A stretch of DNA of 64,000 nucleotides from an uncultured Clostridia bacterium (GCA_947625785.1 CANQPS010000004.1:91227-155226); one strand, 5' to 3'; positions 1 through 9,827 are shown, counted from the stretch's first letter. The notes: generated from the sequence alone by a model not told the origin. Made by a program: numbers and translations.

Positions 1-72
1 CATATTGGTTAACATTGACATAGTAATTAATGTAATTGAAATTAATCTTAAAGTTAATCCTAATTTTCTCAT
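1..72 (-). CDS. N-terminal fragment of an unidentified membrane or secreted protein, cut by the window edge
   Basis: An ATG at 72 (minus strand) follows a strong SD, AGGAGAG, and opens a frame that runs off the window. The visible residues start MRKLGLTLRLISITLITMSM: a short basic start followed by a hydrophobic stretch, which fits a signal peptide or first membrane helix. It lies just downstream of birA on the same strand and may be its operon partner. Only 24 codons are visible, so no family can be assigned. Confidence 0.5.
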   Translation of the reverse strand, partial: MRKLGLTLRLISITLITMSMLTNM

Positions 73-108
73 ACGATTATCTCTCCTAACCAAAATTATA
101 TTTTATAA

Positions 109-1074
109 TTAATAAATTCCCTGTACAGCAACTTCTCCTGAGCTTATATTAAATTGCTTTTCGTCATTTTTTATAACTAATTCGCCATTTTCCAAAATAT
201 CAACAGCAATACCTTCAATGACTTTATTGCCAATATATGCGGTAACCTGTCGTCCAATAGTTACACAATTTTTTTTAAATTCGTCTATCATACTAAACGA
301 ATTAGATAATACAAAATCTCTATAATCCTTATCAAGCTGCCTTAATATCTCCTTAGCAAAATCAGAACGATTTATCATACAGCCTTTTGCAATAGATAAT
401 GATGTAGCTTTATTCTTAATATTCTCCGTAAATTCCTGAACATTAACATTAATACCTATACCAACTACAATATAATTTATACGGTCTGTTTCGGCAGCCA
501 TTTCGGAGAGTATTCCGCAAACCTTTTTATTACCTATAATAATATCATTAGGCCACTTTATCATAGCATCACATTTTATAAAATTTCTTATTGTTTTACA
601 AATAGAATATCCTGCTACAAGAGTAATATTAGGTATATCAAAAGGTCTTAAATCAGGTCTAAGCAATATAGAAAAATATAATCCGGCTCCTTTCGGCGAA
701 ACCCAACTTCTGCCAAGTCGACCTTTACCACCGGTTTGCTGCTCAGCAAAAATTACCGTTCCGTCAATTTCTCCGCAATTTCCTAATCGTTTAGCTTCCT
801 CATTGGTTGAATCTATTGTATCAAGGCAAATTATATTTTTACCAATAATCTCAGTGTCAAGATTTTTCATTATATAGCCTTTGCTTAAAATATCAGGTAC
901 AGAAATAATTTTATAACCCTTTCTTGTTGACGCATCTATTTTATACCCGATATTTCTAAGGCTGCTAATAGCCTTCCATACGGCAGCTCTTGAAACTCCA
1001 AGTTCTCGGCTTATATCTTCGCCCGAAACATAATCATTTTTATCAATTAATAATGACAATACTTTATCTTTCAT
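109..1074 (-). CDS. birA: Biotin--[acetyl-CoA-carboxylase] ligase / biotin operon repressor BirA
   Basis: Attaches biotin to the carrier subunit of acetyl-CoA carboxylase through biotinyl-AMP; the long form also binds DNA as a biotin-sensing repressor. The 321-residue length fits the bifunctional class. Residues 15-45 form a winged helix-turn-helix (GEDISRELGVSRAAVWKAI), followed by the catalytic domain with the adenylate-binding loop GGKGRLGRSW (115-124) and KWPND (173-177). The gene stops 37 bp before the next minus-strand start and begins 13 bp after the ABC permease stop, so the permease genes may be co-transcribed with it. The product is clear; regulation of biotin genes is inferred from the DNA-binding domain. 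Confidence 0.95.
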   Translation of the reverse strand: MKDKVLSLLIDKNDYVSGEDISRELGVSRAAVWKAISSLRNIGYKIDASTRKGYKIISVPDILSKGYIMKNLDTEIIGKNIICLDTIDSTNEEAKRLGNCGEIDGTVIFAEQQTGGKGRLGRSWVSPKGAGLYFSILLRPDLRPFDIPNITLVAGYSICKTIRNFIKCDAMIKWPNDIIIGNKKVCGILSEMAAETDRINYIVVGIGINVNVQEFTENIKNKATSLSIAKGCMINRSDFAKEILRQLDKDYRDFVLSNSFSMIDEFKKNCVTIGRQVTAYIGNKVIEGIAVDILENGELVIKNDEKQFNISSGEVAVQGIY

Positions 1075-1087
1075 ATAAAAAACATCT

Positions 1088-4000
1088 CTATTCTATTGAT
1101 TTTAAAGACTCGACCATATCAATCTTTTTCATCTTGAAATACATAAACGCATTTACTATAACAGCGAATAATATAGTTATAAGTATTGAAAATACATAAC
1201 TTAAACCTGTTATCAATATCGGGAATGTTACCATATCCATTTGTATTGTTTTTATTATAAAGCCTTCAAGAACAGTACCCAATAATGTTCCAAATATTAT
1301 TCCCAATATAGTTAATACTATATTTTCCCTATAAACATACGATGAAACATCTTTATTATAAAATCCAAGTACTTTTATAGTTGCTATTTCTCGAACTCTT
1401 TCCGTTAAATTTATATTAGTCAGATTATAAAGAACAACAAATGCTAATATACCGGCACATAACACAAGCACAACTACTATTATATTAAGACTTTGGATAA
1501 TCTTATTAAAAGTTATTATTATATTTGACGAATATTGAATAGAAAGAACATCACTTCTTTGCAAATACTGCTCAGCAAATTGTCTTTGAGTTTCGTCTGT
1601 GTCATCTTTCATAATAGCCAATGCCATAGTGTACATTACTTCGTTGCCTGTTGTTTTCTCATATAGTGCAGGCGACATATACATATAATTATAGACATAA
1701 TTTTCTACTATACCACCGACTTTTGCACTATATTTTTCATCTTCGTCAACAAAGTAAATAGTATCTCCGACAGATAGATTATAAACATCGGCTACTCTAT
1801 TTGTTACGATTACCGAATTATCATCAAGAGTTAATATTTCACCTGTTTTATGGTCTTTTGCTGTTATCATTGTTTTAAAGTCGTCAAGATTTTCCGGAAC
1901 AACAATATAGATATCCATAGTATCTTTTTTAGCATCTGTACTTATCTTTACACTACATTCCCTTACAAGTAATGTATCAGATAATCTTTCATCATTTTTC
2001 AATATATTTAATATATTGGATTTTTTCTCTATTGTACCGGGATTTTTAAATACTATAGATGTATTATTATGACTTATCTCGTTAAATTGTCTGTCAATAA
2101 TAACACCTATTGAATCCTTTAATCCAAATCCTGCGATTATAAGTGCCGTACAACCCGCCAATCCAATAACTGTCATTAAAAATCTTGCCTTATACCTAAA
2201 TAAATTTCTTGCAGTAACTTTTGAAATAAAACTAAAATGTTTCCATAAAAAAGGTATTTTTTCAAGCAAAATTCTTTTACCTGCCTTTGGGGCTTTCGGT
2301 CGCATAAGAGTAGACGGTTTTTTCGCCAAAGACTTGTAGCAGCTTGCAATAACAACAAATGTTGTACATAATAATGCAACAATCACAGATGCTATTATAC
2401 TGCTCCAAGGCAGTTTTAAAGCCATATTAGTAAGTTCATACATTATACCGTACGTATTAAATATTATGTATGGCAATGTTATCATTCCCACTACAATACC
2501 AATCGTACAACCGGCTATACAAGCTATTGTTGCATATACTAAAAACTTTTTTATAATAGCAAAATTTGAATATCCTATTGCTTTTAAAGTACCTATTTCG
2601 GTACGATGTTCGTCAACCATTCTTGTCATAGTTGTCAAACATACAAGTGCCGCAACAAGTAAAAAGAATACAGGAAAAACTGCTACTACTCTATCTACCC
2701 TTTCAGCATCTTCTGAATATCGGCTATATCCTGAATCATAATCTCTTGTAAAGAAGTACCACTTACCACTTGATACAGAATTAATTTCTTCTTTTGCTTC
2801 ATCTAATTGCTGTTTGGCATCAGAAAGCTGTAACTGTGCATCTGTCTTTGCTTTTTCATATTTCTCTTTTGCATCGGCAAGTTGTTTTGCACCATTTACT
2901 TTTTGTTCTTCCAGCTCTTTTTCACCATCTGCAAGTTCTTTTTCGCCTTCTTCGATTTCCTGTCTTGCTTTATCAAGTTCTTGTTTTCCTGTTATTTTAC
3001 CTGTTTCAAATTGCAGCCTACCATCAGCAAGTTCTTTTTCTGCGTTTCTAAGTTCTTTTTCAGCCTTCTCTAATTCTTCTTTGCCTGCTTTTTCTTCCTG
3101 GTCTATTTGTTGCTTTGCATTTTTTAATAAAAGTTCTCCTTGTTCAAGCTGTTCTTTTCCTGAGTTGTACTCCTCTAAAAGAGAATTATATTCCTGCTCA
3201 GAAGATTTTATTTGTTCTTTTGTTATATTTATTAAATTTTCATTTGGATTTGGCCTGCTTTCAAGATATTCTAAAAACTGTTTTGAATAATCTATTGATG
3301 ATTTTCTTATAGTTAAAAGAATTTCAGCTTGTTCTAATTTTTCTTCTGCGTCAGGTTTAGTTACAAAATAAAATTGCTCATATTCATTATCATACTTTTC
3401 CCTTGCCTCACTGATACCGTCTTCTAAGGCTTTTTTAGCGTCCTGATATTCTTCCCAACCTTTGTCGATTTTGTCTTGTGCTTGCTGCAGTTGTATAGGA
3501 GTTTCAGTTATAAGAATATTATATTCTTCTTCTCCCTGTGCAAGTTGAATTTTAGCATCTGCAATCTTTTGTTTACTGTCCTGAAGGAGCTTTTCTGCTT
3601 TTGCTATTTCATCATTGTACTCTTTTTCTGCATCATCTATTTCCTTTTTAGCATTAGCCAATTCTGTTTCCGCATCTGATTTTGCTTGTAAATAATCCTT
3701 TTCGGCTTTATCTATTTCGGCCTGTGCATTTGATATGATATCATCTCTGAAACGCTCACATTGTACATCACCTATATCCAAGAAAATATCTTCAAATTTA
3801 TCTACAATTTTGTCGTACTCATCACTAAAACAGGAAACACCTTGTGTATCTTCCAAGGTAATATATACATCTGTGTAGCGTTCATAGGCGAAATCTTCCG
3901 GATTTATAAAAATATATGTAGCAACATTACCATTACCTATTGTTGACGAGCCTCTTTCATATGATAAATATTGAGGAGAAACAACTTTGCCGACTATTTT

Positions 4001-4516
4001 AAATTCCTGTACACGAATTGCCTCAGTATCTCCACTATTATAGAGTGTTATTTTATCGCCGATTTCATATTTATTATTATTCCTATTATTATCAATAACA
4101 CATTCACCGGATTTTTCCGGTAATCTTCCGCTTTTTACTATTAAATTGTTAAGCTGGGAATTTAGTTTATTTTCAGTATCACATAACGATAATACTTTTA
4201 TAACACTGTCGCCGGTTTCACCCTTTTCAATAACATCGGCGGTATATGACGCCATTACTTCTTTTACACCATCAGTATTTTTAATAACCGTTATATCATC
4301 ATTATCAAAACCATAACTTGACATAAGCCTTATATCCATTAAATTTTTTTCAGAAAAATACTTTTCTGCCGTATTAAGCATTGATGGCGTTGTAGCCTTT
4401 ACACCCGAAAAAAATCCTACACCTAACGCTACTATTGCCATTATAGATATAAATCTCGATTTTGTTTTCTTAATTTCCCGAAAAATATTTTTATTTTGTG
4501 CCTTCAAAAAGTCCAC
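1088..4516 (-). CDS. FtsX/MacB-like ABC transporter permease with a large extracytoplasmic coiled coil
   Basis: A 1142-residue permease of the FtsX-like family, partner of the ATPase encoded 25 bp upstream. It has an N-terminal membrane helix (about 20-42), an extracellular domain, a roughly 320-residue Glu/Lys/Ala/Gln-rich coiled coil (about 260-582), a first FtsX membrane block (about 610-760, with the typical TEIGTLKAIGYS), a second extracellular domain and a last block (about 1000-1130, with VREIATIKVLGFY). Such proteins usually act as mechanotransducers or exporters rather than classical importers. The start is uncertain: GTG at 4516, or a TTG three codons later with SD AAAGGGG. The substrate is unknown. 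Confidence 0.85.
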   Translation of the reverse strand: MDFLKAQNKNIFREIKKTKSRFISIMAIVALGVGFFSGVKATTPSMLNTAEKYFSEKNLMDIRLMSSYGFDNDDITVIKNTDGVKEVMASYTADVIEKGETGDSVIKVLSLCDTENKLNSQLNNLIVKSGRLPEKSGECVIDNNRNNNKYEIGDKITLYNSGDTEAIRVQEFKIVGKVVSPQYLSYERGSSTIGNGNVATYIFINPEDFAYERYTDVYITLEDTQGVSCFSDEYDKIVDKFEDIFLDIGDVQCERFRDDIISNAQAEIDKAEKDYLQAKSDAETELANAKKEIDDAEKEYNDEIAKAEKLLQDSKQKIADAKIQLAQGEEEYNILITETPIQLQQAQDKIDKGWEEYQDAKKALEDGISEAREKYDNEYEQFYFVTKPDAEEKLEQAEILLTIRKSSIDYSKQFLEYLESRPNPNENLINITKEQIKSSEQEYNSLLEEYNSGKEQLEQGELLLKNAKQQIDQEEKAGKEELEKAEKELRNAEKELADGRLQFETGKITGKQELDKARQEIEEGEKELADGEKELEEQKVNGAKQLADAKEKYEKAKTDAQLQLSDAKQQLDEAKEEINSVSSGKWYFFTRDYDSGYSRYSEDAERVDRVVAVFPVFFLLVAALVCLTTMTRMVDEHRTEIGTLKAIGYSNFAIIKKFLVYATIACIAGCTIGIVVGMITLPYIIFNTYGIMYELTNMALKLPWSSIIASVIVALLCTTFVVIASCYKSLAKKPSTLMRPKAPKAGKRILLEKIPFLWKHFSFISKVTARNLFRYKARFLMTVIGLAGCTALIIAGFGLKDSIGVIIDRQFNEISHNNTSIVFKNPGTIEKKSNILNILKNDERLSDTLLVRECSVKISTDAKKDTMDIYIVVPENLDDFKTMITAKDHKTGEILTLDDNSVIVTNRVADVYNLSVGDTIYFVDEDEKYSAKVGGIVENYVYNYMYMSPALYEKTTGNEVMYTMALAIMKDDTDETQRQFAEQYLQRSDVLSIQYSSNIIITFNKIIQSLNIIVVVLVLCAGILAFVVLYNLTNINLTERVREIATIKVLGFYNKDVSSYVYRENIVLTILGIIFGTLLGTVLEGFIIKTIQMDMVTFPILITGLSYVFSILITILFAVIVNAFMYFKMKKIDMVESLKSIE

Positions 4517-4541
4517 CCCTTTAAAATCTCCCCTAAAATGC

Positions 4542-5246
4542 TTACCACTCTATTTGTTCTACGGGCATAGGATTATTATTTATTATATTTCTTATCACCT
4601 TACCGCTTTTCATTTCAATAATCCTGTCAGCCATAGGTGTTATAGCTTGGTTATGAGTAATCAAGACAACAGTCATTTTTTCTTTATAACAGGTATCTTG
4701 TAATAATTTTAAAATATTTTTACCTGTATTATAATCCAACGCACCGGTAGGTTCATCACATAATAAAAGTTTTGGTCTTTTCGCCAATGCTCTTGCGATT
4801 GAAACTCTTTGCTGCTCGCCGCCGGATAATTGTGACGGAAAATTATCTCGTCTTTCGCTTAATCCGACACTTCCCAAAGCTATATCTGCGTCCATAGCAT
4901 TTTTACAAATTTGCGTAGCGAGTTCAATGTTTTCCTTTGCCGTCAGATTTGGAACAAGATTATAAAACTGAAATACAAAACCTATATCATATCTTCTGTA
5001 TGTAGCTAATTCTTTTTGTGACAGCTTACTTATATCCCTGTTATTAACAATAACTTGACCTTCATTACAGCTATCCATACCACCCAAAATATTTAATACG
5101 GTTGTTTTTCCTGCACCACTCGAACCCACTATAACAGCAAATTCTCCTTCTTTTATTTCAAAGGATACACCGTTAGCAGCAGTAATTTCAACTTCACCCA
5201 TTTTATAACGCTTATAAACATCTTTAAATTCAACAAAATTTGACAT
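4542..5246 (-). CDS. MacB/LolD-type ABC transporter ATP-binding protein
   Basis: The 234-residue nucleotide-binding subunit of the exporter formed with the permease just downstream. It shows Walker A GSSGAGKTT (41-49), a Q-loop region, signature LSGGEQQ (140-146), Walker B LLLCDEP (160-166) and the H-loop LITHN. The pattern, including the GGMD segment after Walker A and NLVPNLTA, is typical of the LolD/MacB/FtsE branch that pairs with FtsX-type permeases. It acts on the cytoplasmic face of the membrane. The exported or signalled substrate cannot be told from sequence. Confidence 0.92.
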   Translation of the reverse strand: MSNFVEFKDVYKRYKMGEVEITAANGVSFEIKEGEFAVIVGSSGAGKTTVLNILGGMDSCNEGQVIVNNRDISKLSQKELATYRRYDIGFVFQFYNLVPNLTAKENIELATQICKNAMDADIALGSVGLSERRDNFPSQLSGGEQQRVSIARALAKRPKLLLCDEPTGALDYNTGKNILKLLQDTCYKEKMTVVLITHNQAITPMADRIIEMKSGKVIRNIINNNPMPVEQIEW

Positions 5247-5282
5247 ATTTACATCTTCCTTTCTAAATATAAAATAAATATT

Positions 5283-5933
5283 TTAAATTGTCTTTAAAAC
5301 AGTTACTGTAAAAATATCATTAATATTCATATCATCAAATTTTTCACAACAAGCCGATAATACATAATCCGCTTGATTATTTTGATTTAAAAATAACATT
5401 GACTTAAATATATATTTATCACTGTTTACTTTATCATTATTTTTTATACTGTAATTATTTTTACCAGATTTATAAAATACACAATTTTTCAATCCTTGCG
5501 ACAAACCATAACCTGTTGTTTTGACAAAACATTCCTTTAAAGTCCAATATCTATAAAAGTTAATACAATATTCTTCTTGGTTAATACTATTATTAATAAT
5601 ATCTTGTTCAGTCTTATCGAAACATCTGTTTAAAACTCTTTCACTTACCTTTTTATTTATTATTTCTAAGTCTATACCCACATTATAATCGGATATTATA
5701 CATACAACTATCCCTTTACAATGAGATAAATTAAATTTTAAATTACAATCTTTAAAATATGGCTTACTGTGTTTATTTTTTTCTACAATAAGCTTATCGA
5801 AATTAAAGTCTGTATAATTATTAACTATATATTTTAATAATCTCCACGCAAGTATATGTTGAATTTCATTATCTTTTAGATTAATATCTATATCATTAGG
5901 AAGTTTATCCCTATAATCATATACGAAAATCAC
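5283..5933 (-). CDS. Sfp-type 4'-phosphopantetheinyl transferase
   Basis: Transfers 4'-phosphopantetheine from CoA to a conserved serine of carrier proteins. The 216 residues are the usual length for the Sfp class rather than the short AcpS class. Diagnostic motifs are KPYF (57-60), FNLSH (67-71), the magnesium-binding VGIDLE (85-90) and WTLKECFVK (130-138). The start is a GTG at 5933, placed 10 nt after SD AAGGAG. It follows the ABC ATPase gene with a 36-bp gap. The window also encodes a stand-alone carrier protein at 27115-27342, a plausible substrate; that link is inference. Codon use is even more AT-rich than its neighbours. Confidence 0.9.
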   Translation of the reverse strand: MIFVYDYRDKLPNDIDINLKDNEIQHILAWRLLKYIVNNYTDFNFDKLIVEKNKHSKPYFKDCNLKFNLSHCKGIVVCIISDYNVGIDLEIINKKVSERVLNRCFDKTEQDIINNSINQEEYCINFYRYWTLKECFVKTTGYGLSQGLKNCVFYKSGKNNYSIKNNDKVNSDKYIFKSMLFLNQNNQADYVLSACCEKFDDMNINDIFTVTVLKTI

Positions 5934-6063
5934 TGATTTAACACTCCTTAATATAGATTACTCAAATAAAAGGTAAATAAATTTGTTAATAAAATACACT
6001 TTTAATTATAATATATTTCTATCCACAAAAAAAGTATAAAATATTAACATTTCCACAATCAGT

Positions 6064-6104
6064 CAAAAAATAACCACTGTAATCATTTTAAAGATTACAG
6101 TGGT
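6064..6104 (-). terminator. Rho-independent terminator after the M18 aminopeptidase gene
   Basis: Twelve-base-pair perfect stem ACCACTGTAATC / GATTACAGTGGT (6073-6084 with 6093-6104) with an 8-nt loop. On the minus strand it is followed by a T-rich run, and it lies just past the aminopeptidase stop codon. Confidence 0.85.
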
Positions 6105-6113
6105 ACTAATTAA

Positions 6114-7523
6114 TCAAGAAAAAAATTTTAAAAATGCTTTATATGCCATATAAACATCAATCTTTGAAACAATCTCAAATGGTGCGTGCATTGACAATAC
6201 AGGTACTCCTAAATCAACTACATCAATATTAAGATTAGCGATATATTTCGCAATTGTTCCGCCGCCACCGGCATCAACTTTTCCAAGTTCACCGCTTTGC
6301 CATATAATATTTGCATCATCAAGCATCGTACGAATTTCACTCATAAATTCGGCTGTCGCATCTGATGTATCATACTTACCGCCGTGACCTGTATATTTTG
6401 TAATAACAACACCATTATTTATAAAACTCGAATTTCTTGCCTCATAAACACTTGCATAGTTAGGGTCGAAAGCTGCATTAACATCTGCTGAAAGACATTT
6501 ACTTTTTGTTATAATATGACGAGCCTCAACACCATCTTGCTGTGCCAAATCTTCAATAAAATATGAAAGATATTTTGATTGCATACCTGTATTTCCATCA
6601 CTGCCGATTTCTTCTTTGTCAGTAAGAACCGTAATAACAGTATTTTCCGGAACACCGCAATCAATAGCTGCCATTAATGCAGGGTATGCGCATACTCTGT
6701 CATCGTGACCGTAAGCACCTATCATACTTGCATCAAAACCTACATCTCTTGCCTTAAATGCCGGTACTGCCTCCAAGTCCGCTGATAAGAAATCTTCCTC
6801 AATTATACCATATTTATTATTTAGAATTTTAAGAATATTTAATTTAACAAGTTCGCTTTCTTTATCGTCCTTAAACGGTCTGCTGCCAATGATAATATTG
6901 AGGTCTTCACCGGTAAAAGCCTTTACCATAGGATTTGACATTTGCTGATTTGCCAAATGAGGTAATAAATCTGTTACGCACAAACAAGGGTCATTATCAT
7001 CTTCACCAAATGATACATTTACGCTTTCACCATTCTTTAACATAACAACCCCGTGCAGCGACAATGGAATTGTTGTCCACTGATATTTCTTTATTCCCCC
7101 GTAGTAATGTGTCTTAAAGAATGCAAGGTCATTTGCCTCATATAACGGATTTGGTTTTAAATCAAGTCTTGGGGAATCTATGTGTGCTATTGCAAGTTTT
7201 ACACCCTCGGTACTTCTTTTTCTTCCTATCACTGCAAGAATTACTGCCTTATTTCTATTGACAACATAAACTTTATCACCGGGATTATAGTTTTTATTAA
7301 AATCAAACTTAGTAAAACCATTATCCTCAGCCAAAGTTACGGCATAGCGTACAGCTTCTCGTTCGATTTTAGCAGAATTTAAGAAATTTTTATATTCCTC
7401 ACAAAATTCATCTGCTTTTGTTAAATCTTCCTCGCTTATTCTTTTTGCACCGTTTTTAGTATTTGCAAAAAGTTTTTCTTTAAGTTGTGATACTTCTGAT
7501 TTTTCTTCTGTTGACATTTTCAT
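6114..7523 (-). CDS. apeA: M18 family aminopeptidase (aspartyl aminopeptidase-like)
   Basis: A 469-residue cytoplasmic metallo-aminopeptidase of family M18, which removes N-terminal residues, typically acidic ones, from peptides. Metal-site motifs are visible: AHIDSPRLD (113-121), TDKEEIGSDG (about 305-314), YGHDDRVCAYPA, and a C-terminal LSMHAPFEI. The length is normal for the bacterial M18 group. The start is ATG at 7523, or the ATG two codons later, after SD AAGGAAG. The gene stands alone between terminators and likely has its own promoter, though no clear -35 element was found. Confidence 0.93.
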   Translation of the reverse strand: MKMSTEEKSEVSQLKEKLFANTKNGAKRISEEDLTKADEFCEEYKNFLNSAKIEREAVRYAVTLAEDNGFTKFDFNKNYNPGDKVYVVNRNKAVILAVIGRKRSTEGVKLAIAHIDSPRLDLKPNPLYEANDLAFFKTHYYGGIKKYQWTTIPLSLHGVVMLKNGESVNVSFGEDDNDPCLCVTDLLPHLANQQMSNPMVKAFTGEDLNIIIGSRPFKDDKESELVKLNILKILNNKYGIIEEDFLSADLEAVPAFKARDVGFDASMIGAYGHDDRVCAYPALMAAIDCGVPENTVITVLTDKEEIGSDGNTGMQSKYLSYFIEDLAQQDGVEARHIITKSKCLSADVNAAFDPNYASVYEARNSSFINNGVVITKYTGHGGKYDTSDATAEFMSEIRTMLDDANIIWQSGELGKVDAGGGGTIAKYIANLNIDVVDLGVPVLSMHAPFEIVSKIDVYMAYKAFLKFFS

Positions 7524-7594
7524 CTTCCTTTCAGTTAGTCCTATAAAATAAATTTATTATAATATATATAAATATATTTATAAACTCAATAATA

Positions 7595-8203
7595 TCAGCC
7601 ACCTTTTACAGATTGCGGTTCAAAATATAGTTCTTTATATATTTTTTCAGAATTAATTACTTTATATAAATAATTTGTTGTTTCTTCAAATGGTGTGTTT
7701 AAGATATTTATACCATCAGAGTATTTATTATCTTTTAACCAACTGTCAACATTTCCTATTCCCGCATTATATGCACATATAACAGCCGATTTACTGTTAT
7801 ATCTCTTTAATAGTATTGACAGATAAAGTGTTCCATATTTTATATTTGTTTCAAAATCATACAAATCAAGTTTATTAAAATCTTCCCCTGTATAGTATTC
7901 CGTAAGCCACTCCAATGTTGAAGGCATTATTTGCATTAAACCTACCGCACCGGCAGACGAAACCACATCTTTATTAAAGTTACTTTCTGTTTTTATTATG
8001 CTGTAAATTAATTCTCTATCTACATTGTATTCTTCGGAATATTTTTTCACTTCATCATAATAGGATAATGGATACGCTGATTTTATATAATATTCTTCTG
8101 CCTTTTTTAAACATATCACCGCAGCAATAAGAAAAATTACCAGAAAAATTATGGTAATAAAAATACTAAGATACTTTTTTGTTTTATCACTCATATAATC
8201 CAC
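7595..8203 (-). CDS. Membrane-anchored lytic transglycosylase (SLT domain)
   Basis: Cleaves peptidoglycan glycan strands to form 1,6-anhydro-muramyl ends. The 202-residue protein has one N-terminal membrane helix (about 10-31) and then a Slt domain with the catalytic glutamate in KTESNFNK (Glu73), the GLMQIMP motif (88-94) and AYNAGIGNV. The topology puts the enzyme outside the membrane. It is the last gene of the prfA-ywlC-coaE run, 2 bp after coaE. This pairing with coaE recurs in Clostridia as far as I know. Confidence 0.9.
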   Translation of the reverse strand: MDYMSDKTKKYLSIFITIIFLVIFLIAAVICLKKAEEYYIKSAYPLSYYDEVKKYSEEYNVDRELIYSIIKTESNFNKDVVSSAGAVGLMQIMPSTLEWLTEYYTGEDFNKLDLYDFETNIKYGTLYLSILLKRYNSKSAVICAYNAGIGNVDSWLKDNKYSDGINILNTPFEETTNYLYKVINSEKIYKELYFEPQSVKGG

Positions 8204-8205
8204 CT

Positions 8206-8808
8206 TTAAACTACTTTTAACTCCGATATAATCTTAACGGTGTTATTAATTAAATCATATTCTGTTGAGTTGTTATTTATTATATAATGGCAATTTTCTT
8301 CAAAAAATTTATCCGTATGCTGTATAGATATTCTCTGCATTGCTTGTTCCTTAGTAATATTATCACGATTAATAATTCTTTCTATTCTCATATCAATAGG
8401 TGCAATAACCCCTATGATAATATTACACATAATATCAGCCTTACTTTCAAACAACTGTGGTGCGTCAATTACAACCATATTGCAATTATTTTCAAATGTC
8501 TGACAAATATATTCGCTTATTTTTTTGACTATAAATGGGTGAGTGACAGAATTTAGAAGTTCCGTATTTTTCTTAGATGAAAATGCTCTTTCAGCAAGTA
8601 ATTTTCTTTTTAATGTTCCGTCATTATTTATTATATCTTTTCCAAAATAATAACACAATTTATCAAGACATTCGGACGGTGGAATCATAATTTCTCTTGC
8701 AACTATATCCGCATCAATTACCTTACAGCCATTTTTTTCAAAAACCTTTGCGACAGTACTTTTACCGGAACCGGTAGTTCCCGTAAGACCTATAACCAAT
8801 TTATCCAA
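8206..8808 (-). CDS. coaE: Dephospho-CoA kinase
   Basis: Performs the last step of coenzyme A synthesis, phosphorylating dephospho-CoA on the 3'-hydroxyl of the ribose. The 200 residues are the family length. The P-loop is GTTGSGKST (10-18), followed by DADIVAREIM (34-43), which binds the substrate, and a lid region RIERIINRDN. Its start overlaps the end of ywlC by 8 bp, which implies translational coupling. Confidence 0.95.
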   Translation of the reverse strand: MDKLVIGLTGTTGSGKSTVAKVFEKNGCKVIDADIVAREIMIPPSECLDKLCYYFGKDIINNDGTLKRKLLAERAFSSKKNTELLNSVTHPFIVKKISEYICQTFENNCNMVVIDAPQLFESKADIMCNIIIGVIAPIDMRIERIINRDNITKEQAMQRISIQHTDKFFEENCHYIINNNSTEYDLINNTVKIISELKVV

Positions 8809-9817
8809 TATCTATCACCTCAAAACCTGCTGCTCTTATTATTCTGTTATATACTGCAAGTGCCATTCCGGTAGTATCCGGACATCTCGCATATACAAGT
8901 TTAGTGCTTTCATCTTTATCAATCTCCCGCAAAACGGAAAATAATCTGTGGGCTTGTGATATATAATCATTTTTTATACCATAAGACATTTTTTTTATTT
9001 TTATATACGGAATGTCCTCGTCATAACATAATGCGATAGTATTATTATCAATAATATTATTTACAAAATCAATATAATTTTCATCTGAACCTCTTAATAA
9101 TATAACTTTTGCTTTTGGAGCATAATGCTTGTATTTCATACCGGGACTTGCAGCCTTCTGATTTTCTTTAAGTGCATTAAGTACGGCATTATCAACCTCT
9201 ATATGACCTATAATTTTTTCCATTTCTTCAAGTGTAACTCCGCCCGGTCTTAGTAATCTTGGAGGATTTTCCGCAAGTGTTATAACAGTCGATTCAAGTC
9301 CGACATCACATTCTCCACCATCAATAACAGCATCTATTTTTCCGTTCATATCGTCCATAACGTGTCTGGCTGTCGTTGGGCTTGGACTGCCTGATAAATT
9401 TGCCGATGGTGCTGCCAATGGACAACCACATTCTTCTATAAATTTCATAGCAATCGGGTGTGACGGAAATCTTATTGCAACCGTTTCCAATCCTGCACTT
9501 ACCTCAAACGGTATTATATTTGATTTTGGCAAAACCATTGTTAATGCACCCGGCCAAAAGTTTTCAGCAAGTATCCTTGCTTTTTCCGGAAAATCCGATA
9601 CAAGTTTATATATGTCATTTATATTGCATATATGCACTATCAAAGGATTATCCATAGGACGACCTTTTGCTTTAAATATTTTTTCAACAGCTTTTCCGTT
9701 AAGAGCATTTGCTGATAAACCGTAAACCGTTTCTGTCGGAATGGCTACAAGTCCTCCGTTTTTTATTATAAGGCTTGCTTGTTTCAAATCATTTTGTGTT
9801 AGTAACTGTGTTTTCAT
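8801..9817 (-). CDS. ywlC: L-threonylcarbamoyladenylate synthase, Sua5/YwlC type
   Basis: Makes threonylcarbamoyl-AMP from threonine, bicarbonate and ATP for the t6A37 modification of ANN-decoding tRNAs. The first 200 residues form the YrdC domain (IPTETVYGLSANA, KAKGRP, SANLSGSPSPT). The C-terminal part is the extra Sua5 domain that separates this long form from TsaC. I place the start at ATG 9817 (MKTQLLTQ), giving 338 residues, because the family begins about there. The only good SD, AGGAG, lies about 16 nt upstream and 10 bp after the prfA stop, so translation may rely on coupling to prfA. Confidence 0.92.
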   Translation of the reverse strand: MKTQLLTQNDLKQASLIIKNGGLVAIPTETVYGLSANALNGKAVEKIFKAKGRPMDNPLIVHICNINDIYKLVSDFPEKARILAENFWPGALTMVLPKSNIIPFEVSAGLETVAIRFPSHPIAMKFIEECGCPLAAPSANLSGSPSPTTARHVMDDMNGKIDAVIDGGECDVGLESTVITLAENPPRLLRPGGVTLEEMEKIIGHIEVDNAVLNALKENQKAASPGMKYKHYAPKAKVILLRGSDENYIDFVNNIIDNNTIALCYDEDIPYIKIKKMSYGIKNDYISQAHRLFSVLREIDKDESTKLVYARCPDTTGMALAVYNRIIRAAGFEVIDIG

Positions 9818-9827
9818 TTTTATAAAC

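Noticed and set aside
2814..3290. Plus-strand open frame of 158 codons, Ser/Phe-rich
   Set aside because: It is the antisense of the Glu/Lys-rich coiled coil of the FtsX-type permease; the composition is a complement artefact and there is no SD.
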